DNA of 64,000 nucleotides from the NCBI RefSeq assembly GCF_000620145.1, contig NZ_KK211081.1, forward strand, positions 1 to 64,000, written 5' to 3'. Below the pieces are notes generated by a model that was given only the letters and a program-made list of their open reading frames with translations, did no database searches and was not told the DNA's origin. Positions 45,733-56,343 of this stretch are shown in pieces. Position numbers and translations under genes: made by a program. The number at the start of each line of letters is the position of its first letter. The first letter of the stretch is position 1. This stretch comes from Deefgea rivuli DSM 18356 (lineage in GTDB: Bacteria > Pseudomonadota > Gammaproteobacteria > Burkholderiales > Chitinibacteraceae).

Positions 45733-46155
45733 TCAGTTCACCAGTGTTAGCGGTAAATCCGTCAAACTAGCCAGCTGATTGGCAACTGAACCGAGTAAAA
45801 TCGCAGCGCTAGCCCCTCGACCTCGCGTTCCCATAAAAATTTGGCTCGCCCCCACTTGCTGAGCGACGGTAGCAATCATTTCTGCTGGCGCACCAATCAC
45901 CATTCGCTGTTGGTACGGAACACCTGCTGCCACAATCAATTCAATTGCTGAACTTAACGCTAAATTTGCCTCGGCTCGATATAACTCATCTAACTGTTGA
46001 TGCGTCACATAGCCTCGGGTACGCCCCAATAAAGGCGGCTGCACATTCAACAAAAACAACTCGCGATACGATTCATGCGAGCGAAATGCCAATACAGCAG
46101 CCACAGCGCGAATCGATTGAACAGAACCATCAACAGGAACAAGAATCGTCGACAT
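45733..46155 (-). CDS. Universal stress protein (UspA family)
   Basis: A 140-residue paralogue of the downstream usp, with TILVPVDGSVQSIRAVAAVL at the start and IFMGTRGRGASAAILLGSVANQL carrying the nucleotide-binding glycines. The two proteins differ widely, so this is an old duplication. A good AAGGAGG site precedes the start. The 394 bp before the next gene (46156-46549) hold a family 4 repeat and otherwise no gene I can support. Confidence 0.9.
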   Translation of the reverse strand: MSTILVPVDGSVQSIRAVAAVLAFRSHESYRELFLLNVQPPLLGRTRGYVTHQQLDELYRAEANLALSSAIELIVAAGVPYQQRMVIGAPAEMIATVAQQVGASQIFMGTRGRGASAAILLGSVANQLASLTDLPLTLVN

Positions 46156-46499
46156 TTAAGCCTCCTTATTACGAACGCAAAGCGGGAAATGGGTGCAAAT
46201 TGCTCGGATATATAAAGACGAAAAACTAACTCATATTTGATGCCGCGCTCAAGCTTCAATGTCGCCAGTGCACCCGTCCACACCATAATCATCACTGCTG
46301 CCAAGCGTAGCGGGAATTGCCCATTTTGGGGCGTCATTAATGCAGCCTGCCAACTATTTACTATTTTGATTTAGCGATAGCGAACCTATTTTAATACTTT
46401 AATTGCAACCCGAATTTAATATAAAAATTTGACGCAAAAATGTGCAGCTTTGCCGTATCGCAAACTGCACACAAATTGATACTATTAATAAAATGATAT

Positions 46500-46549
46500 G
46501 GGTATATCAGCAGAGCTATTTATAAATAAAGTACAGAAGAACATACCCC
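46500..46549. repeat. Repeat family 4, copy 4
   Basis: GGGTATATC...AACATACCCC, 50 bp, directly after the small gene on the minus strand. Confidence 0.65.
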
Positions 46550-46756
46550 TCAAGCGATAGGATTATCGCTTGGAGCATTCGGTGAATAACGCTGCACTGG
46601 ATTAGCCGAAAAATGAAACACCACTGCATTGGCAAACATCGCATCAAAGCCTTTGGCGATCATCGTTTGCACCAAAGTTTGCGCCTGACAGCCGCGCTCT
46701 AGATTATCAACAATCCATTCCTGCCATTCGGGGGTTAACTGGGTATAGTTTGCCAT
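46550..46756 (-). CDS. Small conserved-looking hypothetical protein
   Basis: A 68-residue protein starting MANYTQLTPEWQEW. GGAGAG lies ten bases upstream of this ATG; an upstream TTG in frame is less likely. The core (LTPEWQEWIVDNLERGCQAQTL, then MIAKGFD) resembles the short helical leader found before the catalytic domain of some bacterial prolyl-4-hydroxylase-like oxygenases, here standing alone. That comparison is from memory and weak. It may be an independent helical adaptor domain. It is divergent from purB. Confidence 0.5.
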   Translation of the reverse strand: MANYTQLTPEWQEWIVDNLERGCQAQTLVQTMIAKGFDAMFANAVVFHFSANPVQRYSPNAPSDNPIA

Positions 46757-47014
46757 TACACTCTCTCTCCACACTTGTTACGGCACGCTCGATTGGCCTG
46801 CTCGTATGAAACCTGTTAAGACTTACAAAAATAAACAAATCATCACAAAAAAGATCGTTTTTGTAAGACATCGCATTATTCATCCGATTCAATCGGCTGT
46901 CACGAACCCAATCATAGTTGTGCATCGTGCCAACACAAAAAGTGATCCGACTCACGGCGCGCTGGGCTGTGAGCCGACACCCGCACTGTGTTAGAATCGC
47001 CGCTTTTATAGAGT

Positions 47015-48477
<1,463 letters not shown>

Positions 48478-48550
48478 GTCGTAAGCCCTGCTAGAGGGTA
48501 ATGTTCAGATTGGTGTTGTGCAGTGCCGCGCTCGTTGGGCTGGGGCTTAA

Positions 48551-48750
48551 AATCCCTTGTATCAAACCGAGCGAGGAACAAGCGGCAAGGGGTTTCGGCG
48601 GGCTCTGTTTTGTTAAAGCCTGCCGCCTTGCCGATTGTCCGCAGCGAGGGAATCCGGCGAAGCCGGATGCAGATACTAGGGCGGCCTTCTTTTGCTTACT
48701 TTTCTTGGCCGTTCAAGAAAAGTCAGTGCCGCGCGGCATGAGCGCAACCA
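48551..48750 (+). repeat. Dispersed repeat family 1, copy 3
   Basis: The most complete copy: AATCCCTTGTATCAAACCGA, GCGAGGAACAAGCGG, GAAGCCGGATGCAGATACTA, then CTTACTTTTCTTGGCCGTTC and GCCGCGCGGCATGAGCGC. It fills the gap between purB and the DUF945 gene; open frames across it are not genes. Confidence 0.75.
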
Positions 48751-48826
48751 TGGTGAGTAGAACGTTGGGGCTCAAGCATACGGTACACTATCAACACCAA
48801 ATCTTACTGTTCGAAAGGAATTCACT

Positions 48827-50278
48827 GTGAAACGTAAAGTTGTCATCGCCGCTAGCTTAAGCCTCGCTACACTCGCCGCTGCCTATGTCGGTGGCAGCTA
48901 TTATGCAGGCCAAGCCGTCGAAAAAACCATGCAAAAACAGCATGACTGGCTCGCCAACTTGCCGTATTTCATCGTGAAAAACCACAAATATCAACGTGGC
49001 TGGTTCAGCTCGACTGAAACCACCACCTTGCAAGTGCGCCCAGAGCTGTATCGTTTTCTGCTCGAAAAAGAAGGCCAGCCACTGCAAACCTTTGAAGTAA
49101 CGTATACCAATCACATCAAACACGGCCCTTTACCGCTATTGAGCCAATTTAACTTCATACCGTATAAGGCTGCAGTCAATACTGAATTTGTGTTTGCAGC
49201 CGATACCCAGAAATTTTTAGCCAAATTCTTTGGCGAACAACAGCCCATTAATATCGAAAATCGCATCAGCTTTAATGATGATGGTGTCGTGCATCTTTCT
49301 GTGCCTAGCTTTGAATACGAAGAAGCCCTTTCCGGCATCAAAGCCAATTGGAAAGGTCTGAACGCGACGCTTGATTACGGCGGCGATTTTAATCGCGTGA
49401 CGCTGATCGCCACTGCGCCGGGGATTACTGGCGAAGCCAAAAGCAAAGGTCAATTTTCACTCGCCGACTTTAGCCTGAATATGCAACAAGTACGCGGCAA
49501 AAGCGGCATTATGCTGGGCAGCACCAGCGCTAAAATTGGCAAGCTTGATTTGAATCTGATTGAAGGCACGCCACTAAAACTGCAATTAGAAAACCTAAGC
49601 TATGTGGGCGACATCAAAGAAGCGGGCGAATTTATTAATGGCAGCGCCAAAATTGATCTAGCCAAGCTGATCCTCGACGGCCAGCCCTACGGCCCAGCGG
49701 TCTTAATTGCCGAAGCGAATCATTTGCACGGCGCAACGCTGGCTAAAATCGGCGATGAGCTAACCAAACTGCAAAAACAAAACCTCGACCGCGAGCAACT
49801 CACCGCCGCGCTGACGACCTTAGCCAAAACCCACGGCCTGCCACTGCTGCAAAATGATCCGCAATTGGCGATCAAAAAGCTCGAAGTCAAATTGCCCGAT
49901 GGCGCGATTCACTTCACCGGCGAAGTTGGCCTGAAAGGTTTTGTCGCCAGCGATTTAGATAAACCGGTTGAATTAGTGAATAAAATCGTCGCCAAAGCCG
50001 ACTTTGCCGTACCACGTAAAGTGGTCGAAACCTTGGCACTGTGGCAAGCACGCAATGTATTTGGCGGCCCGGATACACAAGTGAATATGGCGGATTTGGA
50101 TTTCTTGGCCGGGCAATTTGTTGAAGGACAAATTAATAAACTCGCAGAACAAAATCTAATTCGCGTTGAAGGTAAATTGCTGGCAACGACGGCATCACTG
50201 ACTAAAGGCACGTTTATCTTGAATGGCATCAAAGTACCACTGCCTTGGGAAACGCCTGCAGTGGCTGAAAAGAAATAA
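48827..50278 (+). CDS. DUF945 (YdgA-like) protein
   Basis: A 483-residue protein with an N-terminal membrane anchor or signal (VVIAASLSLATLAAAYVGGSYYAG) and a long soluble part. The N-terminal YxxGxxxE, Y-Q-RGWFSSTETT and GPLPLLSQ motifs are those of the DUF945/YdgA family. Function is not established; Escherichia coli YdgA is a periplasmic or membrane-associated protein. It starts with GTG, preceded by GAAAGGA. A terminator follows. Confidence 0.85.
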   Translation: MKRKVVIAASLSLATLAAAYVGGSYYAGQAVEKTMQKQHDWLANLPYFIVKNHKYQRGWFSSTETTTLQVRPELYRFLLEKEGQPLQTFEVTYTNHIKHGPLPLLSQFNFIPYKAAVNTEFVFAADTQKFLAKFFGEQQPINIENRISFNDDGVVHLSVPSFEYEEALSGIKANWKGLNATLDYGGDFNRVTLIATAPGITGEAKSKGQFSLADFSLNMQQVRGKSGIMLGSTSAKIGKLDLNLIEGTPLKLQLENLSYVGDIKEAGEFINGSAKIDLAKLILDGQPYGPAVLIAEANHLHGATLAKIGDELTKLQKQNLDREQLTAALTTLAKTHGLPLLQNDPQLAIKKLEVKLPDGAIHFTGEVGLKGFVASDLDKPVELVNKIVAKADFAVPRKVVETLALWQARNVFGGPDTQVNMADLDFLAGQFVEGQINKLAEQNLIRVEGKLLATTASLTKGTFILNGIKVPLPWETPAVAEKK

Positions 50279-50302
50279 TCAGCACTAGATTAAGCAAGAT
50301 TC

Positions 50303-50330
50303 AAGGCCTCGGTTTCGCCGAGGCCTTTTC
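50303..50330 (+). terminator. Intrinsic terminator of the DUF945 gene
   Basis: Hairpin AAGGCCTCGG-TTTCG-CCGAGGCCTT followed by T. Confidence 0.85.
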
Positions 50331-50365
50331 TGTTGAAGAAACTAAAAAACTATCGGAAATAGCAC

Positions 50366-51508
50366 GTGCAAACTTGGGCAATTTTCTGTCGCGTTGTCGA
50401 CAATTTTGGCGATATTGGTGTCTGCTGGCGTTTGGCGCGGCAACTCGCGAACGAGCATGCACTGGACGTCACTTTATGGGTGGACGATCTAGCCAGCTTT
50501 GCCAAAATTCGTCCTGAAATTAATTCCAACTTGGCAACGCAAACACTAGAAACGGTGACGATTCGGCATTGGCCAGAAAACTGGCCTGCAGCTATCCCCG
50601 CCAGCGATGTCGTTATCGAGACTTTTGCCTGCGATTTACCGCCCGCCTATATCGAGCAAATGCGCACCCATGCGGCAGCAAACTCGACAGCGCCCATCTG
50701 GATCAATCTGGATTATCTCAGCGCCGAAGATTGGGTCAGCGGCTGCCATGGCCTGCCCTCACCGCAGAATGGGCTGAAAAAATATTTTTTCTTTCCCGGC
50801 TTTAATGAGAAAACCGGCGGGCTGATTGGCGAGCAAAGTATGCGCCAACAACGCGCCGCGTGGACAGCAAGCGATGCCGCAGCGCTGCGCCAACGACTGG
50901 CTCCCAAACTGCCCGTAACAAACGCTGACACGCAATATTTTTCACTGTTTGCCTACGAAAACCCAGCGCTCAACGCATGGCTAGAGCAGCTCAAAGACAG
51001 TCCGTCACCAATTGTGCTCTTTGTACCTGAAGGTAGGGTATTGCCACAAATAGAACAGCTATTAATGCTTGGTGAGCTACACACTGGGGAAGTATATCAA
51101 TACGGCGCAGTCAGTCTCGCCATCTTGCCCATGCTCAGCCAAGACGATTACGACCGGCTGCTGTGGAGCTGTGATTTGAATTTTGTTCGCGGCGAAGATT
51201 CGTTTGTGCGCGCGCAATGGGCGGCGTTGCCAATGATTTGGCAGATTTATCCGCAGTCGGAAGACACGCACCTTGAAAAGCTGGATGCCTTTTTGCAGCT
51301 GTATCTGGCTGATTTGCCACCGGAACTCGCTACAGCGCTGCGCGACTTTTATTACGCGTGGAATCAAGGCGGCGACATTGCGCAAAGTTGGAGAATGCTC
51401 AATACCGAGCGAGAAATTTTGCGTCAACATGCTAAAAACTGGGCGAAGCGACTAGCGGCGCACGGAGATCTTGCGACTAATCTGGTCAAATTCACCCAAT
51501 CCATTTAA
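50366..51508 (+). CDS. earP: EF-P arginine rhamnosyltransferase
   Basis: A 380-residue GT-B glycosyltransferase that adds rhamnose from dTDP-L-rhamnose to a single arginine of EF-P. The N terminus has the conserved RVVDNFGDIGVCWRLARQL with D12 and D16, the counterparts of the catalytic aspartates. The nucleotide-sugar site is RGEDSFVRAQWA with E277. It starts with GTG. It lies about 110 bases upstream of efp on the same strand, the conserved order in Neisseriales and many gammaproteobacteria. The dTDP-rhamnose genes (rmlABCD) are not in the window. Confidence 0.95.
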   Translation: MQTWAIFCRVVDNFGDIGVCWRLARQLANEHALDVTLWVDDLASFAKIRPEINSNLATQTLETVTIRHWPENWPAAIPASDVVIETFACDLPPAYIEQMRTHAAANSTAPIWINLDYLSAEDWVSGCHGLPSPQNGLKKYFFFPGFNEKTGGLIGEQSMRQQRAAWTASDAAALRQRLAPKLPVTNADTQYFSLFAYENPALNAWLEQLKDSPSPIVLFVPEGRVLPQIEQLLMLGELHTGEVYQYGAVSLAILPMLSQDDYDRLLWSCDLNFVRGEDSFVRAQWAALPMIWQIYPQSEDTHLEKLDAFLQLYLADLPPELATALRDFYYAWNQGGDIAQSWRMLNTEREILRQHAKNWAKRLAAHGDLATNLVKFTQSI

Positions 51509-51530
51509 AATGGCGGATTGTGTCGAGCGC

Positions 51531-51581
51531 GTTTTAAAAGTACTGAGGTTTCGCACTTCAAAATCGCCGCACTCTTAAAAC
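51531..51581. repeat. Possible short family 3 palindrome between earP and efp
   Basis: GTTTTAAAAGTACTGAGG ... CACTCTTAAAAC has the same inverted ends as the family 3 repeats but no shared interior. Confidence 0.4.
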
Positions 51582-51620
51582 TTGTTCTTCAATTAATCCC
51601 GCTTTTAGGTATGTAAAAAC

Positions 51621-52190
51621 ATGGCAATCAAAACTGCACACGAAGTTCGCGCTGGTAACGTCATCTTGGTTGACGGCCAACCTTTGGTCGTACAAAAAAC
51701 TGAGTTCTCAAAATCAGGCCGTAACTCTTCAGTAGTTAAAGTAAAATCGAAAGGTCTGTTGACAGGCTCTGGCTCTGAAGTCGTTTACAAATCAGACGAC
51801 AAATTGGAAGTTGTGACGCTCGAAAAACTCGATTGCACCTACTCATACTTCGCAGACCCAATGTTCATTTTCATGGACGCAGAATTTAACCAACACGACG
51901 TTGAAGCCGACAATTTGGGCGACACCCGTGGCCTGATCGTTGATGGCATGGAAGATCAATGCCAAGTGACTTTCTACGATGGCAAAGCCATCTCTGTTGA
52001 ATTGCCAACCGTGGTTGTGCGTGAAGTTGAATACACTGAGCCAGCGGTTCGTGGCGACACTTCAGGCAAAGTAATGAAGCCAGCTAAACTCAAAGGTACT
52101 GACTTTGAATTGCCAGTAGCGGCATTCATCGAAATCGGCGACAGAATCGAGATCGACACACGCACCAACGAATTCAAAAAACGCGCTTAA
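51621..52190 (+). CDS. efp: Translation elongation factor P
   Basis: A 189-residue factor that rescues ribosomes stalled on polyproline. KOW-like domain I carries the modification loop [12 protein letters not shown], with Arg34 in place of the lysine used by other EF-P types; it corresponds to the rhamnosylated Arg32 of shorter homologues because this protein has two extra N-terminal residues. OB domains II and III follow ([46 protein letters not shown]). The partner earP directly upstream confirms the rhamnose-type system. Confidence 0.97.
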   Translation: MAIKTAHEVRAGNVILVDGQPLVVQKTEFSKSGRNSSVVKVKSKGLLTGSGSEVVYKSDDKLEVVTLEKLDCTYSYFADPMFIFMDAEFNQHDVEADNLGDTRGLIVDGMEDQCQVTFYDGKAISVELPTVVVREVEYTEPAVRGDTSGKVMKPAKLKGTDFELPVAAFIEIGDRIEIDTRTNEFKKRA

Positions 52191-52209
52191 TTGCGGTCAT
52201 TTGAATGTG

Positions 52210-52239
52210 AAAGCCACCGATTTGTCGGTGGCTTTTTTA
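52210..52239 (+). terminator. Intrinsic terminator of efp
   Basis: Hairpin AAAGCCACCGA-TT-TGTCGGTGGCTTTTTT. The 52240-52450 remainder has no gene. Confidence 0.9.
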
Positions 52240-52450
52240 TTGCACTCAGTTTTATTGCAGCACATAAAAATCAACTTCATCTGCACCAAATTAGCGCCCT
52301 GCCGCTTACCCCTCTAATACATCCATCATGTATTTACTCCTAGCCATTACAAAATAAAGCCTATGTTCATATACCCTTTATGAACCACATTGGCATGGCT
52401 TGTGCTACGTAGTCTGTGCTGCCGCACAACGGCACTCATTGGAGACGACG

Positions 52451-53779
52451 ATGCACACCACAACCCGCGCATTCGAGCTCAAGCTGCACGAACATCCACA
52501 ACGCCGCAGCATTGCCAACGAAGCTCACACTTATCCCTACCCGCGCCTGCCGACACCGGGGCGAATCAGCCATTTGGCTTACTTAAATCATCATCTGAGT
52601 TTGGCGCATGAGCTGTGGCTGTTTACGCAATTGGCACAGCATTACGGCCAAACGCCACCAAGCGCGAGCGCCAGCCATTTCAATTTGGACTTGGGCGATT
52701 GCCAAGTGCTGTGGATGCGCTATAGCGAGTTTTCTAGCTTTAGCGTTAGCGCGCCGTTGACATCAAATAAGATCAACAACGAACCCTTTGCACAACCTGC
52801 GCTGGCCGAATTGCCCGCCGAATGGCTGTCGCAATTACCGGGCAATATCTTGGTCGCCACGCATGCGATTGTATTGCCGCAAGCGCAATCGCCGCTGACT
52901 GTCACGCACATCGCGCGCGACTTTTTTGCGGGCAATGAGTTGATTGGCGCGGAAATCGGCGAAGGTGCGGGCATGGCGTACAGCGATTTCCAAACCGACG
53001 CCAATGGCTTCACGCATTACGTGCTAGTCGATCGTTTTATGGGTCGCCGCCAAGCTGGGCGCATGCTGCAACGGCTGTTTGATATTGAAGGCTACCGCAC
53101 GCTGGCGATGCTCGCGCCGCCCTTGGCGCAATCGATTGCACCCGAACTGGCTAGCGCAGATCGGCAGTTAGCCGAGCTAATTAGCCAAATCTCCGATGCG
53201 CGGCAAGCCGATGAAGCGAATTTGCTCGATCAATTGACGCAACTGGCAGCGCGCGTCGAAGGCGCGCTATCGCAAACCGATTACCGCTTTAGCGCCTCGC
53301 ATGCGTATTTTGAGATTGTGCAAACGCGCCTCGCCGAGTTGCGCGAAGTGCGAATCCAAGGCATTCCGCCATTGACGCAATTTATTTCGCGCCGCCTCAC
53401 GCCAGCGCTAGAGCATTGCGCGGTCGTGGCACGGCGGCAACGTGAGCTCGCCGAACGCGTCAGCCGCGCGACTTTGCTACTACGCACCCGTGTTGATATT
53501 AGCTTGGAGCAACAAAACCAAAGCCTGCTCGGCGCGATGTCGCAACGCGCGGATTTGCAATTGCGGCTGCAAGAAACTGTTGAAGGTTTATCGGTCGCGG
53601 CGATTACCTATTACATCGTTGGTTTGCTGGGCTATGGGCTCAAAGGACTCAAAGCCGGTGGCTGGCATGTGAATGTTGAAATCAGCACTGCGATTGCGAT
53701 TCCCATAATCGTGGCGACCATCGCATTGGGTCTGCGGCGAATGCGCCGGCATTTACAACGTAAATCAGCAGCGCATTAA
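52451..53779 (+). CDS. DUF3422 family membrane protein
   Basis: A 442-residue protein starting MHTTTRAF, with GGAGACGACG upstream. The N-terminal part has HPQRRSIANEAHTYPYPRL and the middle FIGAEI-like NELIGAEIGEGAG, YSDFQTDANGFTHYVL, then a helical region (QISDARQADEANLLDQLTQLAARVEG). Two hydrophobic C-terminal segments follow near 375-420 (VAAITYYIVGLLGYGLKGLKA split). This is the DUF3422 pattern of putative membrane-anchored proteins; function unknown. The longer upstream frame is discarded. Confidence 0.85.
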   Translation: MHTTTRAFELKLHEHPQRRSIANEAHTYPYPRLPTPGRISHLAYLNHHLSLAHELWLFTQLAQHYGQTPPSASASHFNLDLGDCQVLWMRYSEFSSFSVSAPLTSNKINNEPFAQPALAELPAEWLSQLPGNILVATHAIVLPQAQSPLTVTHIARDFFAGNELIGAEIGEGAGMAYSDFQTDANGFTHYVLVDRFMGRRQAGRMLQRLFDIEGYRTLAMLAPPLAQSIAPELASADRQLAELISQISDARQADEANLLDQLTQLAARVEGALSQTDYRFSASHAYFEIVQTRLAELREVRIQGIPPLTQFISRRLTPALEHCAVVARRQRELAERVSRATLLLRTRVDISLEQQNQSLLGAMSQRADLQLRLQETVEGLSVAAITYYIVGLLGYGLKGLKAGGWHVNVEISTAIAIPIIVATIALGLRRMRRHLQRKSAAH

Positions 53780-53900
53780 GCGCTCAACAGGGCTGCGTCA
53801 GCGCAGCCCTGACCGCTAAAAAAAATTCACTGGCCGACTTATGTAAGAAAACGCGCCGTACTTCGACTATATTAATGAATCCCATACTTGGACCATTTTG

Positions 53901-54374
53901 ATGTCACGACTCGACTGTTTAAAGGCACTGATTACGGCCAAACCGCTCAGTGCCCTCGCGCCAGTCGCAGACTTGCTGCTGCGCCTCTATATCAGCAAAG
54001 TTTTCTTCCTGTCTGGGCTGACCAAAATTCAGGACTGGAGCACTACCCTATTTTTATTTAGCAATGAATATCATGTGCCCGTCTTGCCGCCGCTGATTGC
54101 CGCAATCGGCGCAACGGCTGGCGAATTATTACTGCCCATCTTGCTAACTCTGGGGCTATTCACAAGATTATCTGCACTGGGGTTGTCGGCATTAAACTTA
54201 ACTGCAGTGTTATCTTACTACTATGTATTGAAAGATATTCCGTCAGCATTACAAGATCACTTAGAATGGGGGCTGATGCTGTTGATCATCGCCTGCGTGC
54301 CCCTCTGCCGCTTTGGCCTTGATACACTGATTCAACGCTCTTGCCACCAACCCCCATCCGAGATGCAAGCATGA
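53901..54374 (+). CDS. DoxX-family membrane protein
   Basis: A 157-residue inner-membrane protein with four hydrophobic segments. DoxX hallmarks are LLLRLYISKVFFLSGLTKIQDW near the start, AIGATAGELLLPILLTLGLFTRLSALGLSALN in the middle and the HLEWGLMLLIIACVP end, given here as pieces. Family members have been tied to quinone or thiosulfate redox chemistry and to sulfur stress. Its stop overlaps the start of the thioredoxin-like gene (ATGA), suggesting a redox pair. Confidence 0.85.
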   Translation: MSRLDCLKALITAKPLSALAPVADLLLRLYISKVFFLSGLTKIQDWSTTLFLFSNEYHVPVLPPLIAAIGATAGELLLPILLTLGLFTRLSALGLSALNLTAVLSYYYVLKDIPSALQDHLEWGLMLLIIACVPLCRFGLDTLIQRSCHQPPSEMQA

Positions 54375-54856
54375 AAAAAATCCGCCATTGGCTTATTGCC
54401 TTATTTTTATTGAGCCAAGGTTACGCCGCCGCAGCACAAACGCTAGAAGGCGTAGATATCATGAGCGGAAAACCCGTTTCTTTACAGCAATACAAAAATC
54501 AAACCGTGCTACTGGCTTTTTTTAGCGCGGGTTGTGATGCCTGTGTTTACAACTTAAAACTGATTCGTGAGTTTTATAAATCGAATAAAAAAAGCCAATT
54601 TTCGGTGATTGGGATTGGTTTAGACAAAAAACCCGAACACTTTAAAAACTACGCGCAGCTCGTCAATGTAACAACGCCAAAGGACGAACAATTTCCACTC
54701 GTTTGGCGCAATGCCTCAGATTACAAAGACAGCTTTGGCAGCATCAAGCGCGACCCAAGCTTAGTCGTCATTGGCAAAAATGGCGAAATCACGCTCAAAC
54801 GCGAAGGCATTATTCAAGACAGCGATTGGGATGATATTTGGACTTCCTTGCAGTAG
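54371..54856 (+). CDS. TlpA-like periplasmic thioredoxin-fold protein
   Basis: A 161-residue exported protein starting MKKIRHWLIALFLL with a signal peptide ending near AAA. The redox motif is C-D-A-C (SAGCDACVYNLKLI), rather than CGHC or CGPC. The AhpC/TSA-TlpA scaffold is seen in VLLAFFSAGC, FSVIGIGLDKK and a SLVVIGKNGEITLKREG end, where the usual cis-Pro region reads RDPSLVV. It overlaps the DoxX gene by four bases, so the two probably act together in periplasmic thiol chemistry (inference). Confidence 0.85.
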   Translation: MKKIRHWLIALFLLSQGYAAAAQTLEGVDIMSGKPVSLQQYKNQTVLLAFFSAGCDACVYNLKLIREFYKSNKKSQFSVIGIGLDKKPEHFKNYAQLVNVTTPKDEQFPLVWRNASDYKDSFGSIKRDPSLVVIGKNGEITLKREGIIQDSDWDDIWTSLQ

Positions 54857-54874
54857 AGCTAATACTTAAGCATG

Positions 54875-54908
54875 AAAAAGCCGCTTTAAATTCAAAGCGG
54901 CTTTTTCT
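54875..54908. terminator. Bidirectional intrinsic terminator
   Basis: AAAAAGCCGCTTT-n5-AAAGCGGCTTTTT serves the thioredoxin-like gene and the convergent alcohol dehydrogenase. Confidence 0.9.
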
Positions 54909-54923
54909 ATTTCACCGAATCAA

Positions 54924-56075
54924 TTACAAAGCGGCGCGGTAAATTTCGCAGACTTCATCGAATGTCGGCTGTTTTGGATTGGTCAGACCACACGCGTCTT
55001 TCAGTGCATTGGCAGCCAGCGTTGGAATGTCTTCCTCTTTCGCGCCCAATTGCGCTACACCCGTCGGAATGCCCACATCAACTGAGAGTTTACGAATCGC
55101 AGCCAAGCACACATCGGCAGCGGCATCGTCGGTCAAACCAGTAGTCGTTTCACCCATCGCGCGTGCAATATCGCCTAAACGTTTGGCGCACACTTGCTTG
55201 TTATACGCCTGAACATGCGGCAACAGGATTGCGTTACAAACGCCATGTGGCAAATCATAAAAACCACCCAGCTGATGCGCCATTGCATGCACGTAGCCGA
55301 GCGATGCATTATTAAACGCCATCCCCGCTAAAAATTGCGCATAGGCCATTTGCTCGCGTGCAGCGATATCGTCGCCATGCTGCACCGCTTGGCGCAGCGA
55401 CTGACTGACAATCTCAACAGCTTTGAGCGCGCAAGCATCGTTAATCGGCGTCGCTGCAGTCGATACATACGCTTCAATCGCATGCGTTAACGCATCCATA
55501 CCCGTTGCCGCAGTTAATCCTGCGGGTTTAAGTAGCATCAATTCGGGATCATTCACCGACAAAATCGGCGTCGTGTGCTTATCAACAATCGCCATTTTCA
55601 CATGGCGAGATTCGTCAGTGATAATGCAAAAGCGCGTCATTTCACTGGCCGTTCCCGCCGTCGTATTGATCGCAATCAGTGGCAACTGCGGTTTGGCCGA
55701 ACGATCCAAGCCTTCGTAATCTTTAATTTCACCGCCATTAACCGCCACCAACGCGATGCCTTTAGCGCAATCATGCGGTGAGCCGCCACCGAGCGAAATC
55801 ACGCAATCGCAGGCATGGGTTTGCAGCAGCGCCAAACCGGCGGCCACATTCGCTGTCGTTGGATTCGGATGCACGCCATCAAACACCACACAATCCACCC
55901 CTTGGCTGGCCAATAAATTGGTCACGCGTTTCACCAAGCCAATGCTGACCAAGGGCGCATCCGTCACCAATAACGCTTTTTTAAAGCCATAACTTTGGAT
56001 GGTTTTCGCTGCGTCGCTTAAACAGCCTGCGCCCATTAAATTCACACTCGGGATAAAAAAAGCCGTCGTTGCCAT
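54924..56075 (-). CDS. Iron-containing alcohol dehydrogenase (YiaY-like)
   Basis: A 383-residue group III alcohol dehydrogenase. The N-terminal Rossmann-like half has [18 protein letters not shown] and [19 protein letters not shown]. The metal-site half supplies the Asp in [22 protein letters not shown] and the His residues in [26 protein letters not shown], shown as pieces. It interconverts primary alcohols and aldehydes with NAD(P). It would fit the ethanol branch of fermentation beside the pfl locus, though it is 21 kb away. Confidence 0.93.
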   Translation of the reverse strand: MATTAFFIPSVNLMGAGCLSDAAKTIQSYGFKKALLVTDAPLVSIGLVKRVTNLLASQGVDCVVFDGVHPNPTTANVAAGLALLQTHACDCVISLGGGSPHDCAKGIALVAVNGGEIKDYEGLDRSAKPQLPLIAINTTAGTASEMTRFCIITDESRHVKMAIVDKHTTPILSVNDPELMLLKPAGLTAATGMDALTHAIEAYVSTAATPINDACALKAVEIVSQSLRQAVQHGDDIAAREQMAYAQFLAGMAFNNASLGYVHAMAHQLGGFYDLPHGVCNAILLPHVQAYNKQVCAKRLGDIARAMGETTTGLTDDAAADVCLAAIRKLSVDVGIPTGVAQLGAKEEDIPTLAANALKDACGLTNPKQPTFDEVCEIYRAAL

Positions 56076-56260
56076 GATATCGCCCTCATCAAAATCGAAA
56101 TGTTGTCATCACAGACTACGCTGATTTTTCAAGTAAGAATTTGCGCTAAGTCATGGCCAATTTGTGCAGTTACACCTTCTGTGTACAAATCACACTAGAG
56201 CGAACTTTGCTTCAGACTGAAGCAAGAAATTAAGGATTTATCTTTAAATAAAAATTAAAG

Positions 56261-56308
56261 GGTATAAGCAGCTAGGCATCATTGATCAATACCTAGCTAG
56301 CTATACCC
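56261..56308. repeat. Repeat family 4, copy 5
   Basis: GGGTATAAGCAGCTAGG ... CCTAGCTAGCTATACCC, 48 bp, downstream of the patatin gene. The rest of 56076-56343 has no gene. Confidence 0.75.
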
Positions 56309-56343
56309 TTTTAATTCAAGAAAAATTTTGCTTGTCGAATTAT

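Noticed and set aside
46047-46337. Minus-strand frame with a hydrophobic start (MTPQNGQFPLRLAAVMIMVW), upstream of usp.
   Set aside because: It overlaps the usp start in another frame, lacks a clear ribosome binding site and soon loses protein-like composition. A gene remnant cannot be excluded.
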